DNA of 64,000 nt from Spirogloea muscicola. Taxonomy: Eukaryota; Streptophyta; Zygnematophyceae; Spirogloeales; Spirogloeaceae. Shown piece by piece: positions 51,155 through 62,597 of this stretch (positions are counted from its first letter, which is position 1; every line of letters begins with the position of its first letter). The DNA is taken from NCBI GenBank assembly GCA_009602725.1, contig WELB01000036.1:543970-607969 (forward strand). The letters are read 5' to 3'. Under the pieces are notes generated by a model that searched no databases, was not told the origin of the DNA, and was given only the letters and a program-made list of their open reading frames with translations. A program made the translations under genes and the position numbers.

Positions 51155-53469
51155 CGGCGCTGGCGCTGCCGGCCCCGACGGAGGCTGCGGCGGCGGCGTG
51201 AGGCCGGCGGAGGGCCGCCGGATCTGGCGCTCGGACGTTGCGGTGGCGCGGCGGCGGCCCTACTTCCTCCGCCGCACCTGGACGCGCAAGGACGCCACGT
51301 ACCTGGCCTTCATGCTGGCCATGCACGGCGCCGCGCTCGCCGCGCCCGCCACCTTCTCCTGGCCCGCCGCCGCCTCCTTTGCCGTCCTCTACGTCATTAC
51401 CGGTGCTTCACTCATCGCTCTCCGAATATCTGCAGTCACTTTTCTCGTGATCTTCGCAATGTCAGATTTGTGGCGTTTTCGTGGTTGCATTCTTAGCTCA
51501 GGTGGAAGTAGCAACTCTTCTTGATTGAAGGTCACAGGTTCAATTCTGGTCTCGTCACTGCTGCATTTGCCACCTCCCACCTGCTTCCCCAGCTCGCTTG
51601 CAGCGGCCATGATCTCACAGACGCTGGGCAATGCTGCCGCATCAGCAGCCGCGTTCAATGCCGGCCCCGCTGAGCCTTGGTGCCCGGGGGCCCCTGTGGT
51701 GTGGCCGCAGGCATGCTGGGCATCACACTCTCCTTCCACCGCAACCTTTCGCACCGCTCCTTCCAAGTTCCCAAGTGGCTCGAGTACGCCCTGGCCTACT
51801 GCGGGGTGCTCGCCGTGCAGGTGATTGCTCTCTCGTCGGACCGCAGGTCCGGTGGCTGACTCCGTAATGTCAAGCAAGTGTTGGGCACTGCTGTCTCTTG
51901 GTCCAAGTTCTTACCTATATTGGTATGTTGCTTCAAGCATTATCATGGCGATGCTGCTCAGTGAAGGAGCACGTAATCTCTTTGAGAGACTGGCACACTG
52001 ACAGCGACGACTTGGGTGACGACCTGGCCCAGGGCGACCCGCTGGAGTGGGTGAGCTCGCACCGGTTCCACCACCAGCACTGCGACACGCCCAAGGACCC
52101 GCACACGCCGTATGAGGGCCTTTGGCACTCCCACATGGGCTGGCTCCTGGATGACGAGGCCACGCAGGCCCGCGTAGGTCACAATCACTCCCCGTGGCCT
52201 AATCGGGCCAGCTTGATTGAGAAACAGTCCTTGCTCTTGTGATCGTCCATCAGCAGCAATAGTCTGTTACATAACTGGAGCAGGCGCAGACAAGTCTTCA
52301 TGCATACATGACCTTCTTGGGTGCTGCTCGCCAAAGTCACTGGTCCGGTGGGCCATGGTCAGAAAGCACACTCAATGTGCTATCTCCAAGTTTGACATGA
52401 GCTTTTGGTCGGGCTTTTGTGTCCATTCCCCCACCTCTTGCAGGTTGGTAATCGGGGCAACGTCTCGGACATGGCGAAGGACCCCTTCTACCGATTTATT
52501 GAGAAGACTTACATGTACCACATTATCGGGTCTGGCATCATCCTATACTCTCTGGGAGGCCTCCCCTTCTTTGTCTGGGGCTTGGTGAGCACATTGTGAT
52601 TGTCTGCCATTGAGTTCTACTGCTCTTATACAGGTTGCTGCAGTTGTGTTCAGTGGACTTCGCGCATCTATCGGTCATTCTTATTGACAACTCAGTCCGT
52701 TGTAGGATTTGCAACCATGTAATTCAGCAGTCTGCAGCTGGCTGCCATCGCTTTTTGTTGTTCTAGCTTACCATAAACACATCCAGAAATTCTAGTCACC
52801 TTCAGAAGCATGGTGGCCTGCTGCAGGCTCTGAGGACAGTCTGGGTGTACCACATAACATGGGCAGTCAACTCGGCCTGCCATGTGTGGGGCTACCAGTC
52901 GTGGAACACGGGGGACATCTCCAGAAATAATTGGTGAGCCTTTCCCACAAAAGTAGCATGGACTTCCTACATGAAAGATGGAAGACTTATGGGTTACTTG
53001 TGCTCAACAAAGGCTGCTGGCGTTCCTGGAACTGCAGACTCTCTCAACCAAATCAGACCTAATCCTGACTCCTAGAAAGTATTTGGCTTTGTACTGTCCT
53101 TGAGGAGCTGGAGTCATGTAGTCTTCGCGGCTTGTTGGCAAGCATCATTTGCACTTGGTCATGATGTCCTGGCAGCTACAAGTGCCAAGACACATTGCTC
53201 AACTTGACATGCACAGAGGATTGCCCTGAATTCGTCAATCAGCAGAAATGTTGGGATTGATCTGTTGCAGGTGGGTGGCGCTGCTGGCCTTTGGTGAGGG
53301 CTGGCACAACAATCACCACGCATTTGAGTACTCAGCACGCCACGGCCTCGATTGGTGGCAGCTTGACCCCACATGGTACTGTGTCAAGGTGCTCGAGGCC
53401 GTGGGACTTGCCACCAAGGTCCGGTACCCGAGCAAGGAGCACATGGCCAAGCTTGCTATTGTCAAGTAG
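51155..53469 (+). CDS. Membrane acyl-lipid/acyl-CoA desaturase (plant ADS/FAD5 type), 5' end in gap
   Basis: Exons: to 51402, 51711-51820, 52033-52173, 52444-52584, 52827-52933 and 53271-53469, all in phase. Three histidine boxes bind the di-iron centre: HRNLSHRSF, HRFHHQHCD and HNNHHAFEY. Other family marks are GITLSFHRN, DPLEWVSSHRFHH, DPHTPYEGLWHSHMGWLLD, FGEGWHNNHH and the ARHGLDWWQLDPTWY end. Such enzymes put a double bond (delta-9 or, in plastid FAD5, delta-7) into saturated acyl chains of membrane lipids or acyl-CoA. Substrate and compartment cannot be told, because the N-terminus, where a transit peptide would be, falls in the 200-N gap. The visible first exon part, FLRRTWTRKDATYLAFMLAM, starts the first membrane helix. 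Intron 1 contains a tRNA-like relic. It converges with DRG1. Confidence 0.9.
51492..51549 (+). other. tRNA-like A box / B box pair in desaturase intron 1
   Basis: TTAGCTCAGGTGG (A box) and GGTTCAATTCTGG (B box) are spaced as in a tRNA gene, with a weak anticodon-arm-like segment between them. No acceptor stem forms, so it is read as a tRNA relic or SINE head, not a working tRNA gene. Confidence 0.4.
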
Positions 53470-54123
53470 CTGCCCTCGGGATTGGCCCTTCCCAGACATC
53501 AGCTCCTGGCACTGCCTTTGAGGTTCACGATGCAAATTAACGGCTTCCCCTTGGATAAGCATTGCAGAGGCCACTGCTTAATGACCATATCAAAAGCTGA
53601 CAAGCTTAGAATTGGCATTGAGATTAGTTGCTGTGCTCCAGCAACATTGAAGTGAAATCCATTCTACCCAGCTTCTCATTAGATCTCAACGCTTGCAACA
53701 TTGTCTTTGACCTAGATGGGGTTACGAGGAAGCAGGCAGATTTGGGGTCCTTTAGAGCAGAGCCTCAGGCTGGCCTGTGACACATCTCCTGGAAGTGGCC
53801 GAGTGCACACGATTTGCACATGTACAATACAATTCTGTTATGTCTCCTATCAATTTTGACATTTAACATCTGCAAACTCGCATCAAATCTGTGCTACATG
53901 GAGCACGTCACAAGTTCCTCTTTGAGTCTGCGGTTCTGCATGCATGCTCGGTCATTCGTCTTGCCTTTTCTTTCTTTGGCCTTCCATCTCTCCTGACTGA
54001 TGCAAGACTTGCGAGACTCAGATGTCAACATGATGAGCACTACAAGCAGCATTTACTGCACAAAGAAAAATGGCAGCGTACCATTTATTTGTTTGTCTTG
54101 ACGTAAAGTGCTTTGCTGCATGC
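53470..54123. other. Convergent intergenic region
   Basis: Holds the 3' ends of the desaturase (plus) and DRG1 (minus). No gene or repeat module was recognised. Confidence 0.4.
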
Positions 54124-57100
54124 TCATTGTTTCAAAGGCGCCTTCTTCACTCGGTCAGATATTCTATCTGGCCCTGAAGTATGTGATTTGAAACGTCCCC
54201 GTCCACCATCCTCTTCTTTTTCCTGACCAACCACAATACCAGAGACTGAGAGTGAGCGTCACTGTCAATCTTGGTGGAGTATCAGTGGGTCCACAGTCAT
54301 GGAAAATCTACTAATTAGAACACATCATGAGGTGTACAACTTCCACAGTTGGTGACATTGCACAGGCTTCACTAGTGCACAGTACAGATAAGCACCTCCT
54401 TACCTTCTTCTTCACAATCTGAACGACGTCCTCATCAAGGAGTAAATGGCTCGTCCCGCACCGCTGGGGGTAGTGCTTGGCGCTCACTCCCCAGCAAAGA
54501 ACGTACTTGATGTCCTTCAGTAAACTTCTATGGATGTGGTTGCAGAAGTCTTCAACTGTGCACCCACCACGGTCCTGCATTTGCTTCAATCTACTCAGTG
54601 AACCCAGGAACAAGACTGCCAGCTGCTGCATACCAGCAGCGACAAGCCTAAACTGTGACCAAGCTCTTCTACATACACTGCAACAAGCAATGCACTCTTG
54701 CTCAGGTCAACAAGCTCAAGTTCACCTAGGTGCTGAAGAGGGGTAATTACAAGGTGAGGTGCTGAAAGCATAGCCCCCTCTCTTTATACCTAAGGCACCT
54801 GCTGTCAAGCACTCTTCTGCACAGCGCTCATGTATGACAGGGGGATCTGAAGCAAGTACCGTGGATAGCACCACAGGCTCAGAGAAGTCCGGCTGAGAGC
54901 CTTGTGGCTTTGTGTACACTCGAACAAGCCCCATCTCTTCCCACATGCGAGCTAGCAGCCTGTCCAGATTTAACTGCACTGAAGAACACACCTCTGAATC
55001 ATTCTTTTGAACGACATTGTTACTGTATGCAAATAGAGTGCTCCCTGTGTCCATATCCTGCACCTTATCTTTCATGACATCAGAAAGCAAGCCCACTTGA
55101 TCTATTTGTTGAAGACATACCTTAAGGTTGCAGCTGATGACTACTGAGTGGTCTTGCCGAGCGAGCCTGTCGACGTCGTCGATGCCCACAACGTCAATCT
55201 TATTGTAGACATATACGCACTTGATGTACTTTCGATTGCCCTCTATGACATCAATGAAGTCATCAACAGTTGCATCCTCCCTAAATAAGACCTGCAACCA
55301 ATTTCTGCATTAGCATGCATAGCTTGCTTGCTTCAGATGAGCACGCCACGCTCCTGCCCTTGACCTTCATTGTTGGCTAGTCTCTGATGGACCAGGCAAG
55401 CCCTTCTGTTAAATTCTCTGTTAGAGATGAAAGTGGCAATATACGGCCATGTCTGTCATGCAAAGCTTCCCGTACTCTGGGGAGCTTTGCAGAGTCGTGT
55501 GGCTCCAAACCTCAGCATTGTGTATTCTGTATTCGTGCAGGATTTGATAGCAGAGCTTCTCATCAACGTGCGTCAAGGAGGCTGTGGAGTTGAAGGAGAT
55601 ACCGCCAGTCTTCTTCCTCTTGAAGTATATCTGAGAAGAGTATTGAAAGGTTGGTGATAGTGAGCATTAGCTCGTCATAATAGACCACCTCAATGTTGAA
55701 GGTGACACCAACCGATGTACACTAACAGCTACCACCACCACCTGAGGAGGCCGTTTGTTGAGCCGCAGGCCAACAGCTTCGAGCTCCTTTGTCAGTATCT
55801 GCCGATGGCCTTCACTCTGACAGTGATCAATACATGCAGTGAGTCAACCTCAGTAAGATGACTTTGTGATTTTGCAGCTGATGGTCATGAGGACAAACGT
55901 TCCTACCATCTACACGGAAAACCGACAATCAAGGACTATATAAGGGAATGGTAGCCGCAAGTACCCTCGACGCATCTAGCACCATCAGCACCAGGTCGGA
56001 GGACTTGGCAACCGCAATGACCTGCGCACAAGCTGCAGACGTGAGGCCAGACGGGTGCCTCAAATTGGTGGTACGCCAAAACACTTGCAGCAGGAGACTG
56101 TTGAAATGAGTCATGGTGGCCAAAGATCTGGTTGTGCTCAAGTGCTGGTCTCCTTGCTTGCAGAGGCTCGCTAAGACCAGTTCTGGCAGCACAGCTCCTG
56201 CCGAAGCTTGCCTATGAGCAGGTTGATGAGGTTGACAGAGCTCTGTCAAAGATAATTTGATTCATATTGTCTAGGAAAGTCAAGTGGGTTTAGGTGCTAT
56301 GCAGTAGACGCACCTGCCTTCCCCGGCCCTTGCCTTCAGAGGCACCCTCGATGATACCCGGGAGGTCCAGCAGCTGGATCTTGGCGTCGTTGTAGTGGAT
56401 GATGCCCGGGATGCATGTCAGCGTCGTGAACTCGTAGGCTGCTGCCTCCGACTGCGTCCCGGTGAGCATCGTGAGCAGCGTCGACTTCCCCACGCTGGCG
56501 CCACACAGCGGCGAGAGCGGCGGGCACGCGCCAAAATGGCTCAGCCGATGCAGAGGTCGCTGAACGACGGTTGCTGGGCAAGCGTCACTTGCCCGACCTC
56601 ACACCCTCAAGAAGCTTTGAAGAGCTATGGTCACAACAGCTATTCTTCCCTACGACGTGCAACCGTCTGACTGCAACACATAGGTTAGCATGAAATATAA
56701 ATAGGGTTTGGCTCTGGGGTTTGGGGTTTGGGGTTTTCTGAAGCTGAAGACCAGGAACTCGATGCTTTCCTCGCATGTCGAGGATGTCCTCAGCATCAAG
56801 CCGCCACGAGTATGCAGGACTCGGTGTGAAAGCAATCAAAGTAACTGTGGCGTGGCGCAGGCGAGCTGGGGTCAGTCACCTAGGGAAGCCAATGAGCGCG
56901 ACGCGCCCGTGCCCAAACTTGGTCACCTCGAAGCCCTCGCCCGCCGCCGCTGCGCCCTGGCACGGCAGCACGGCCACCACCATCGCAGCAGCGCTAGATG
57001 AGTTGCATGGACGCTCGCTAGCCGCCAGCAGCTTTACAGGAGGCCACTTTTTGCAGCAGCTCTGAGCAAAGCGCTGCCGCTAACGGTCTGAGCTGCATGA

Positions 57101-57414
57101 AAACGGCGGCGTTAGGGGCAGCGTGGGTTGCCGTCAACCTTGGGCGGCTCCAGCAGCTGCGTGCGCAGCTTCGCGAGCTTGGCCTTGAGCTGCCCCAGGT
57201 GGTACTCTGCGCGCCCCGCCGGCTCAGCGCCAGCCACGCCGCGAGCCAGGGGTCAGCCATCTCGTACTCGTCAAGCGGCCGTCGCCGCCGCCGCCGCCGC
57301 CGTCGCCGCCGCCGCCTCCGCAGAGTGGCGGCGTGGGCCCGCACCTGTGGCCTTGTTCTTCTGCGTGCGCGCCATCTCCAGCTCGATCTCCTTGATGCGC
57401 TCGATGATCCCCAT
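54124..57414 (-). CDS. DRG1: Developmentally regulated GTP-binding protein DRG1 (OBG-HflX-like GTPase)
   Basis: Eleven exons: 57345-57414, 57139-57206, 56880-56956, 56314-56494, 55965-56021, 55742-55816, 55511-55630, 55121-55291, 54860-54973, 54404-54574 and 54124-54222. They total 1203 nt (400 aa), with all phases closing. It begins [21 protein letters not shown]1 is GFPSVGKST, G3 [17 protein letters not shown]4 NKID and G5 SCNLK. After the S5D2L and helix-turn-helix parts comes the C-terminal TGS domain ([16 protein letters not shown]), ending KKAPLKQ. DRG1 binds DFRP1/Dir2-type partners and translating ribosomes. Intron 8 (54974-55120) is 147 nt, a multiple of three, with no stop. An Ala-rich open frame continues upstream of the ATG to 57675. 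Intron 3 holds a G-run cluster. Confidence 0.95.
56703..56737 (+). repeat. TTTGGGG tandem / G-quadruplex-capable run
   Basis: Four runs of three or four G, the last three in perfect TTTGGGG spacing, lie within 35 bases of DRG1 intron 3. They are on the strand opposite the transcript, so the RNA would carry the C-rich form. Confidence 0.7.
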
Positions 57415-57580
57415 CGTGGCGGCGGCCTGCTGCGGCGCGCCGGAGGCTTCTACCTCGGCGACGGCGGCGGCGGCGACGGCGGCGGTGACGGCGGCGACGG
57501 CNGCCTGCCGCGGCGCGCCGGATGCTTGTTCCTCGGCGGCGGCGGCGGCGGCGGCGACGGCCGCGGCGGCGCAGGTATCG
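57280..57580. repeat. GCC/GGC arrays at the DRG1 start
   Basis: About 57283-57315 lies in intron 1. About 57455-57500 and 57533-57563 lie upstream of the ATG and encode two similar Ala-rich stretches each preceded by an ASGAP motif, apparently a tandem duplication. An ambiguous base lies at 57502. Confidence 0.7.
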
Positions 57581-57769
57581 CTGAGGACCGACGACCTGGG
57601 GAGGAGCGCGCTCCACAACCCCTGCTGCCGCACAGGGCCTCTAAATGATGGCGTCCCATCAAACTTATCTTTCATTCAGTGTTCCATCCCTCCCCCCCGT
57701 TCTGTCATAGCATCTTCAGGCCCCTTCGTAGCTGCTGAGAGCTCCAGGCCCCTCCATCATTTGGCCCCC

Positions 57770-57965
57770 TTCGGACCTTTGTCAATTCTTCTCGGGCTGG
57801 CTTTTCCCAGCCCTTGCCCCCATTGGGAGAGCTACTTCTTTCATTCGTTGACCAACACAAGTAAAGCCAGTTCTCAAGAAGTGCGCTTCCAGTTCTCAAG
57901 GAAAGAGATCGTGTATTAGAAAGAAATGTAGGCCAAATGGCCATGTACAAAGGCAAGCACATCTA
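57770..57965 (-). repeat. Hairpin module and TGTGCTTGCC module upstream of DRG1
   Basis: About 57794-57813 is a perfect 7-bp GGGCTGG/CCAGCCC hairpin. About 57931-57964, read on the minus strand, is TAGATGTGCTTGCCTTTGTA then CATGGCC. Relative to DRG1 transcription the latter has the same orientation as at DDX41 and the desaturase. Confidence 0.65.
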
Positions 57966-58846
57966 AAAATCTACATAACCTACAGCAAGGGTACATCGTC
58001 GCCAACAGGAGACCTGCAGGCCCTCCTCTTCCTCACCCCAGCTCATCTGACTTCCTATTGCTGAGAGGCCCTATTTGCCTAGCCTGCGGGCCGTGTGCTG
58101 TTAACGCACTCCAAAGTTATGCTGTAAGCACTTAGGCTGGCTTGCACAGCTGCCCCTTGATGTTAGCAGCCATGTTTTGTCTCTGAGGCCAGCCGTCCAC
58201 AAGCCACTGCCCTTTCCATGGCAGGACCACCATGGCAGGACCTCCCTCTCAATCGCCTGCCGACGTCAGAGTGCCGTGTTTCAAGGTGGGCAAAAGGCTG
58301 CCCACCTTGATAACTCACAATGCACTCCCAGACCATATTGCTGCCCACCATCCAAGCAGCTGCTTCTCAACCGATTGTTGCAAGTGGATTGTGTGCAACT
58401 TCGGAGTTCAAAGTATTGACAGCAGCTGGCAGTTGAGAGATGAAGATGCGAGCACTTTCATAAGAGCAGCACTTGTAGCTACCGCAAGAAAGGCCTGAGG
58501 ACACAAATATTGAATAGCAAACTTTGGGGGCTGTGCCCAGCAGTAGCCTCTGCATCCATGGGAACTGGAAGGCTGCTCAGGATAGCATGACATCTGCGCT
58601 TTGCCGACGCTTTGCCTGTGGAAGTGCACTATCTTCCCTGCAATCAGGAGCACTTCAGGACACAGGCATCAAGCGAAGCACAAGGATGACAATCTCCTCG
58701 ATGGCCATCCTCTGCAACGAGCTGCAAGTTGCTTGAACACGCGGAACTTAGAGGTAGTGAAGAGTGATGAAGATGAAGTGCTCAAGCAGCAAATGTATTG
58801 ATACTCGGAATGTGAAGGGAGTGAACAACTACAAATGTTGAAGTGC
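57966..58846. other. Gene-free stretch after cyclin H
   Basis: No gene was recognised. About 58284-58305 contains a short inverted repeat (AAGGTGGGCA / TGCCCACCTT) around AAAGGC. Confidence 0.45.
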
Positions 58847-61742
58847 TCACCCAGCAGAAGCATCTCGATGGTCGGACATGTCATGGGAAGATCGCTTTGT
58901 CCTGTTTTTGTCCTTCTTGCCCCGCCTGGCCGGCCTGCCAGGGCAGAAAGGAGCCCATAGTCAAAAGAATTGGAAAAGAATCGGCAGTATCATGGCAAGA
59001 GAAGATTGTGTACTTCACTTACTCGTCTTGGAACAGGCTTGGATTGCGGCAGTACTTCAGTTTCCGATCAATTCGTCTGACCTCTCCCTCGTCTACCTTA
59101 GCAACTCCTGCAACCTTCACACCACCGCAAAGATACCACACTATCAAGCTGCCGCAGACCTCCTCTTCCAGGAGGCTGAGTCCTCATTTGTGATAGACAC
59201 AAACAGTGCTGCAACTTGCCCATTGCAATGCAGCAATTGTACAATGTTCGATACTACCTTCCATGACAAGATCATGGGATCAATGACATTTCACCTGCAA
59301 AACAATGGCGTCTACGTTGGCCATGTAGTCAGAAACTTGTGGCCCTTCCTTTCGCCGGCCGATGAGGCTCTTCAAGTACCTGCAAGTACGCCAAGTTTAA
59401 GTTCTGAATTCATCTGTCATGCTGTGCTACAGCTTGACCACAACCTGGTAGTGAGGTCGGGGAGCCAGCTTAAATGTCAAGTGCAACATGCCTCAATAAA
59501 GATATTGTTGCTCAGGACTCACTTTTCAATACCAGACATTCCAAGCTCTCGGCAGGAGCTCCAAAGAGCTGCCACGGCAAGCTAGTAGACAAAATACACA
59601 AGTTGGGACAGACCATCCTTAATAACCTGACTGATGTCAACCATAAGAAAAGCATCTTTGAGTAAGGGAGAGCATTTATGTGCAATAAGCAGCACCGCCA
59701 GAGTCAGGTTTATGCAACTCGAGGTAAAAGGACTGAAATTCTGACTGAATCTTGTGGCAAATGCATTGTAGAGATATCCTACATGATTTCTAGCAGTCTT
59801 TATGCTGGAGTTGGAACGAGGCGCTACCTTGCCAGGAGAATACATGAGAGGAGCATCTGTTAACATTATTTTGTCAGCTACAAAGCGCCCTGCTTGGCTG
59901 AGCTCCTGCGCGACCAGATTGCCAATCAGTACTGCTTATCTGCAGGGTTGGAAGGATCTATCTAAGTATGTCCTTTGAAGCAAAACAGCAGACTTCTGTT
60001 ACTCCTGGAGAAGAGATGTTTCACGCCTGCCATGTACGAAGCTGCGAAACTGCAAGAATACAAAGTGCTTGCCTGCAGCTTCTCAGCTGAGAGTGTCAAC
60101 TCTAGGCCGGTGGTTGAAGCCTGCATGCACAGAAGCTGTAAGTCGAGAGGTTGGCTGAAGGGACAGAGGCTTGTGTTGCGGCCAAGACATGAAGGTCAAG
60201 ACGACCGCACTGCTTGGCAGATGAGCTTGCCAACCTCATGGTCAAGCAAAAGTCCCTCTAACGAGCGATATGGAGCATAGATGATCAACTCGAAGCATAG
60301 GCCCTGCACAAGAAGCAAGATGTCCAACTGTGTGATGAGTGCCCATCAACGTCATTCTGTCTGTGCTGCCGAGAATACTAAACGCCAAAAGCAAATGTGA
60401 TTTGGCTACAAGTGAGCTTCCTCCTCTTGTGATCCAAACGCTCATCGTGAGCTACCTGGAGAACAGTCAGCTCGTTTTTTAGCACCACTTGAGGATCCTG
60501 CTGTATACCCTTGCCAAACTCCTCAGCAGACACATGGAACTCTTCCACTTTGCAAGCCAGGTACACACATGTCAGCCTGCTACAGCAACATTGAATCAGA
60601 TGAGCAGATAAGGACTTTGACAGGGAAGGACACGTCAGACTGGACAATCTCGAATTACTGTACTGAGAACAAGCTGGCACTGGCTGGTGATAGAGGTGAC
60701 AGTAGTCATCACAGGTTGCTCAACCTGCTCACATAATGTGCTTGGGATCATGCTCCATGGTCGACCATCGCAGGTAAAACCTCTTCAGGTACATGATGGC
60801 CGTCGCCTGTGCCAAAGGTCTGCCTTCATGAGTAAAGGAAGACTCCTCGAGCAGAGGTGTCCAATATAGTGCACAAGCTTCACATGCTGGAGATTGGAGC
60901 AACAATCTCCACCTCTGTCAGACTTCTCAGCGAGTCATGGCTATCCTATTTCAGATCTTACCTGGATCTTGTTTGGAAAGTTGAAGGCCCCGCAGACCTG
61001 CTGGATTTTGTGCTCGTAGTACCGCAGGATGAGCACCTCCTCCTCCACGGTCAGGGCCTCTGGAAGAGGACCGGAGGTGTCCACAGCAGCTGCTGCAAGT
61101 AAAGCAAGAGTTAGCAAAGACAGTTTGGCCTGCAGTTACTCTGTGTCTCGCATATCCTGGATCTCACCAGCTTATCTTCTGACCGCTTCAATCGCTTCGT
61201 ATGACATCCTTAGTAAAAGAAGAAGAAGAATGTCCTTAGTATCCTTAGTATCGCAGACATCTCACAGGTGTACAGGGGCTACCTCGCGCGGACTCCTCCA
61301 TTGGCATCTCCTCAGCATTCGATCCATCAGGGGGCAGCTCCTTCTTCGTCGTCCCATACTGCGCGCCGCAGCGTTTGCCAAGCCGCTGCGCGCTCAGCCG
61401 CCGGAAGGCCCTCCAGAGCACCTTGCAGCCTCGAGCGGCGGTCAGCGAGCCGGCCTGGCACAATGAGATGCTCGCCTTGTGCAGCGATTCCACGGCTCGC
61501 TCATTGCAGGCGGCACGGCGGGCCTCCTACGCTTCCCGCGGCAAGCGGGCCACGGCTCGAGTCAGCTGGTGGCCGCCTCCGCAGCTGGTGCTTGCAGAAG
61601 CTCGGCGTGGCTCTCTATCGGCACTCAACGGCCAAGGACGGCTCCGCTGCCGCCGCCGAGGTGTGAGCGGACGGGCCCTCACCAGCTCCGCCGCCGGCAG
61701 CAGCCACCGCTGGCGCTGAGACGACGACTCGAAGTCGGCCAT
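58847..61742 (-). CDS. Cyclin H (CDK-activating kinase / TFIIH subunit)
   Basis: Minus-strand exons: 61683-61742, 61283-61421, 60962-61092, 60733-60806, 60456-60576, 60235-60303, probably 60073-60120, then 59828-59905, 59523-59581, 59295-59379, 59023-59114 and 58847-58934. It starts [20 protein letters not shown] as plant CYCH;1 does. The first cyclin box holds [29 protein letters not shown]-type and [20 protein letters not shown] segments; [19 protein letters not shown] follows. The second box holds [16 protein letters not shown] and [10 protein letters not shown]. The tail is basic ([16 protein letters not shown]). Cyclin H pairs with CDK7/CDKD and MAT1 to phosphorylate CDKs and the RNA polymerase II tail. 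The 48-nt exon at 60073-60120 is tentative: it fits phase and would use a GC donor. Confidence 0.88.
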
Positions 61743-62362
61743 GGCCGCCGCCGCCGCGGAGTCGATCCTTCGACGCGAAATTACGAATAACGTCGTCGGA
61801 CTTCTTTAACTTCTGAACAATGTATTGGCTTGAATTGGCCTCCCTTTCAATTCATGCGCCCCGCGCGCCTTCTCTCTTTTACCAACAAGAAAGAAGCTCT
61901 TGCTAACAGGCCCTTACTCAAAACTCTTACTAACGTCAAAACTGTTACCTTAGCCACCTTAGCGTATGGCTTCGATTCATGTAGCCCCACTTTTTCGCAC
62001 TAGCTCCTGCCTGAGCCTGAGTAAGTCGTTGGCCTGATTTGGCCACCTTTTTGTTTCATGCGCACCGGGCGCCTTCTCCAGGCCGCAATCGACAGTTTTG
62101 GCTGCTTGGGTCCTCGCTTCCACACCCTACTTGAGAATATAGCGAGTCTGCGATATGCACGACGCGAGGATATGCTTCCAGATGGGTATGCCGGCAGCCT
62201 ATCTGTCATTTTTGCGACGCCGAGTGTCAGCTTGTTTGTCTGCAGCGAGCTCAGGCTCATGCGTTGCATCAGAAAGCTGGTCGAGCCTTGGCTGGTAGTT
62301 CAAGAGCTTGTCGATTGCCGTCCGGTATACAAGCATCAGTTAGCGACCTCTATGTGCTGACT
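61743..62362. other. Spacer upstream of cyclin H with repeat pieces
   Basis: Promoter side of cyclin H. About 61813-61878 repeats the 42880-42945 module (GAACAATGTATTGGCTTGAA core), and about 62020-62080 is a more diverged copy. No gene was recognised. Confidence 0.5.
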
Positions 62363-62597
62363 CGTGGTTACTGAGCGGGTCAGCTTAGCAGCAGGTGACG
62401 TACGTTTGTCAATGTGCTTGCCTTCGTACTTGGCCACACATGGCCTCCCCATCTCTTAATACACACGTTCTTCTCGCTCTGAAGGGGGGTACAAGCGTGC
62501 ATTGAGTGACGAGGGCCCGACTGGCCAAGCACGACGACAAGCAGGTCTACAGACGTCATTGTCACATGCTACTAAGCTGACCCGCTCAGTAACCACG
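62363..62597. mobile_element. 235-bp MITE-like element with terminal inverted repeats
   Basis: The first and last 37 bases are inverted repeats with two mismatches (62363-62399 and 62561-62597), beginning CGTGGTTACTGAGCGGGTCA. Similarity continues inward: GTGCTTGCCTTCGTACTTGG on the left mirrors CCAAGCACGACGACAAGCA on the right, so about 80 bp per side can pair. It has no coding capacity and no clear target-site duplication. The GGTTACTGAG core is shared with the foldback units at 1.1, 3.3 and 15.1 kb, and the GTGCTTGCC core with modules upstream of three genes. This is probably the best-preserved member of the family here. Confidence 0.75.

Noticed and set aside
51492-51549. Working tRNA gene
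   Set aside because: The acceptor stem does not pair and the anticodon stem is weak.
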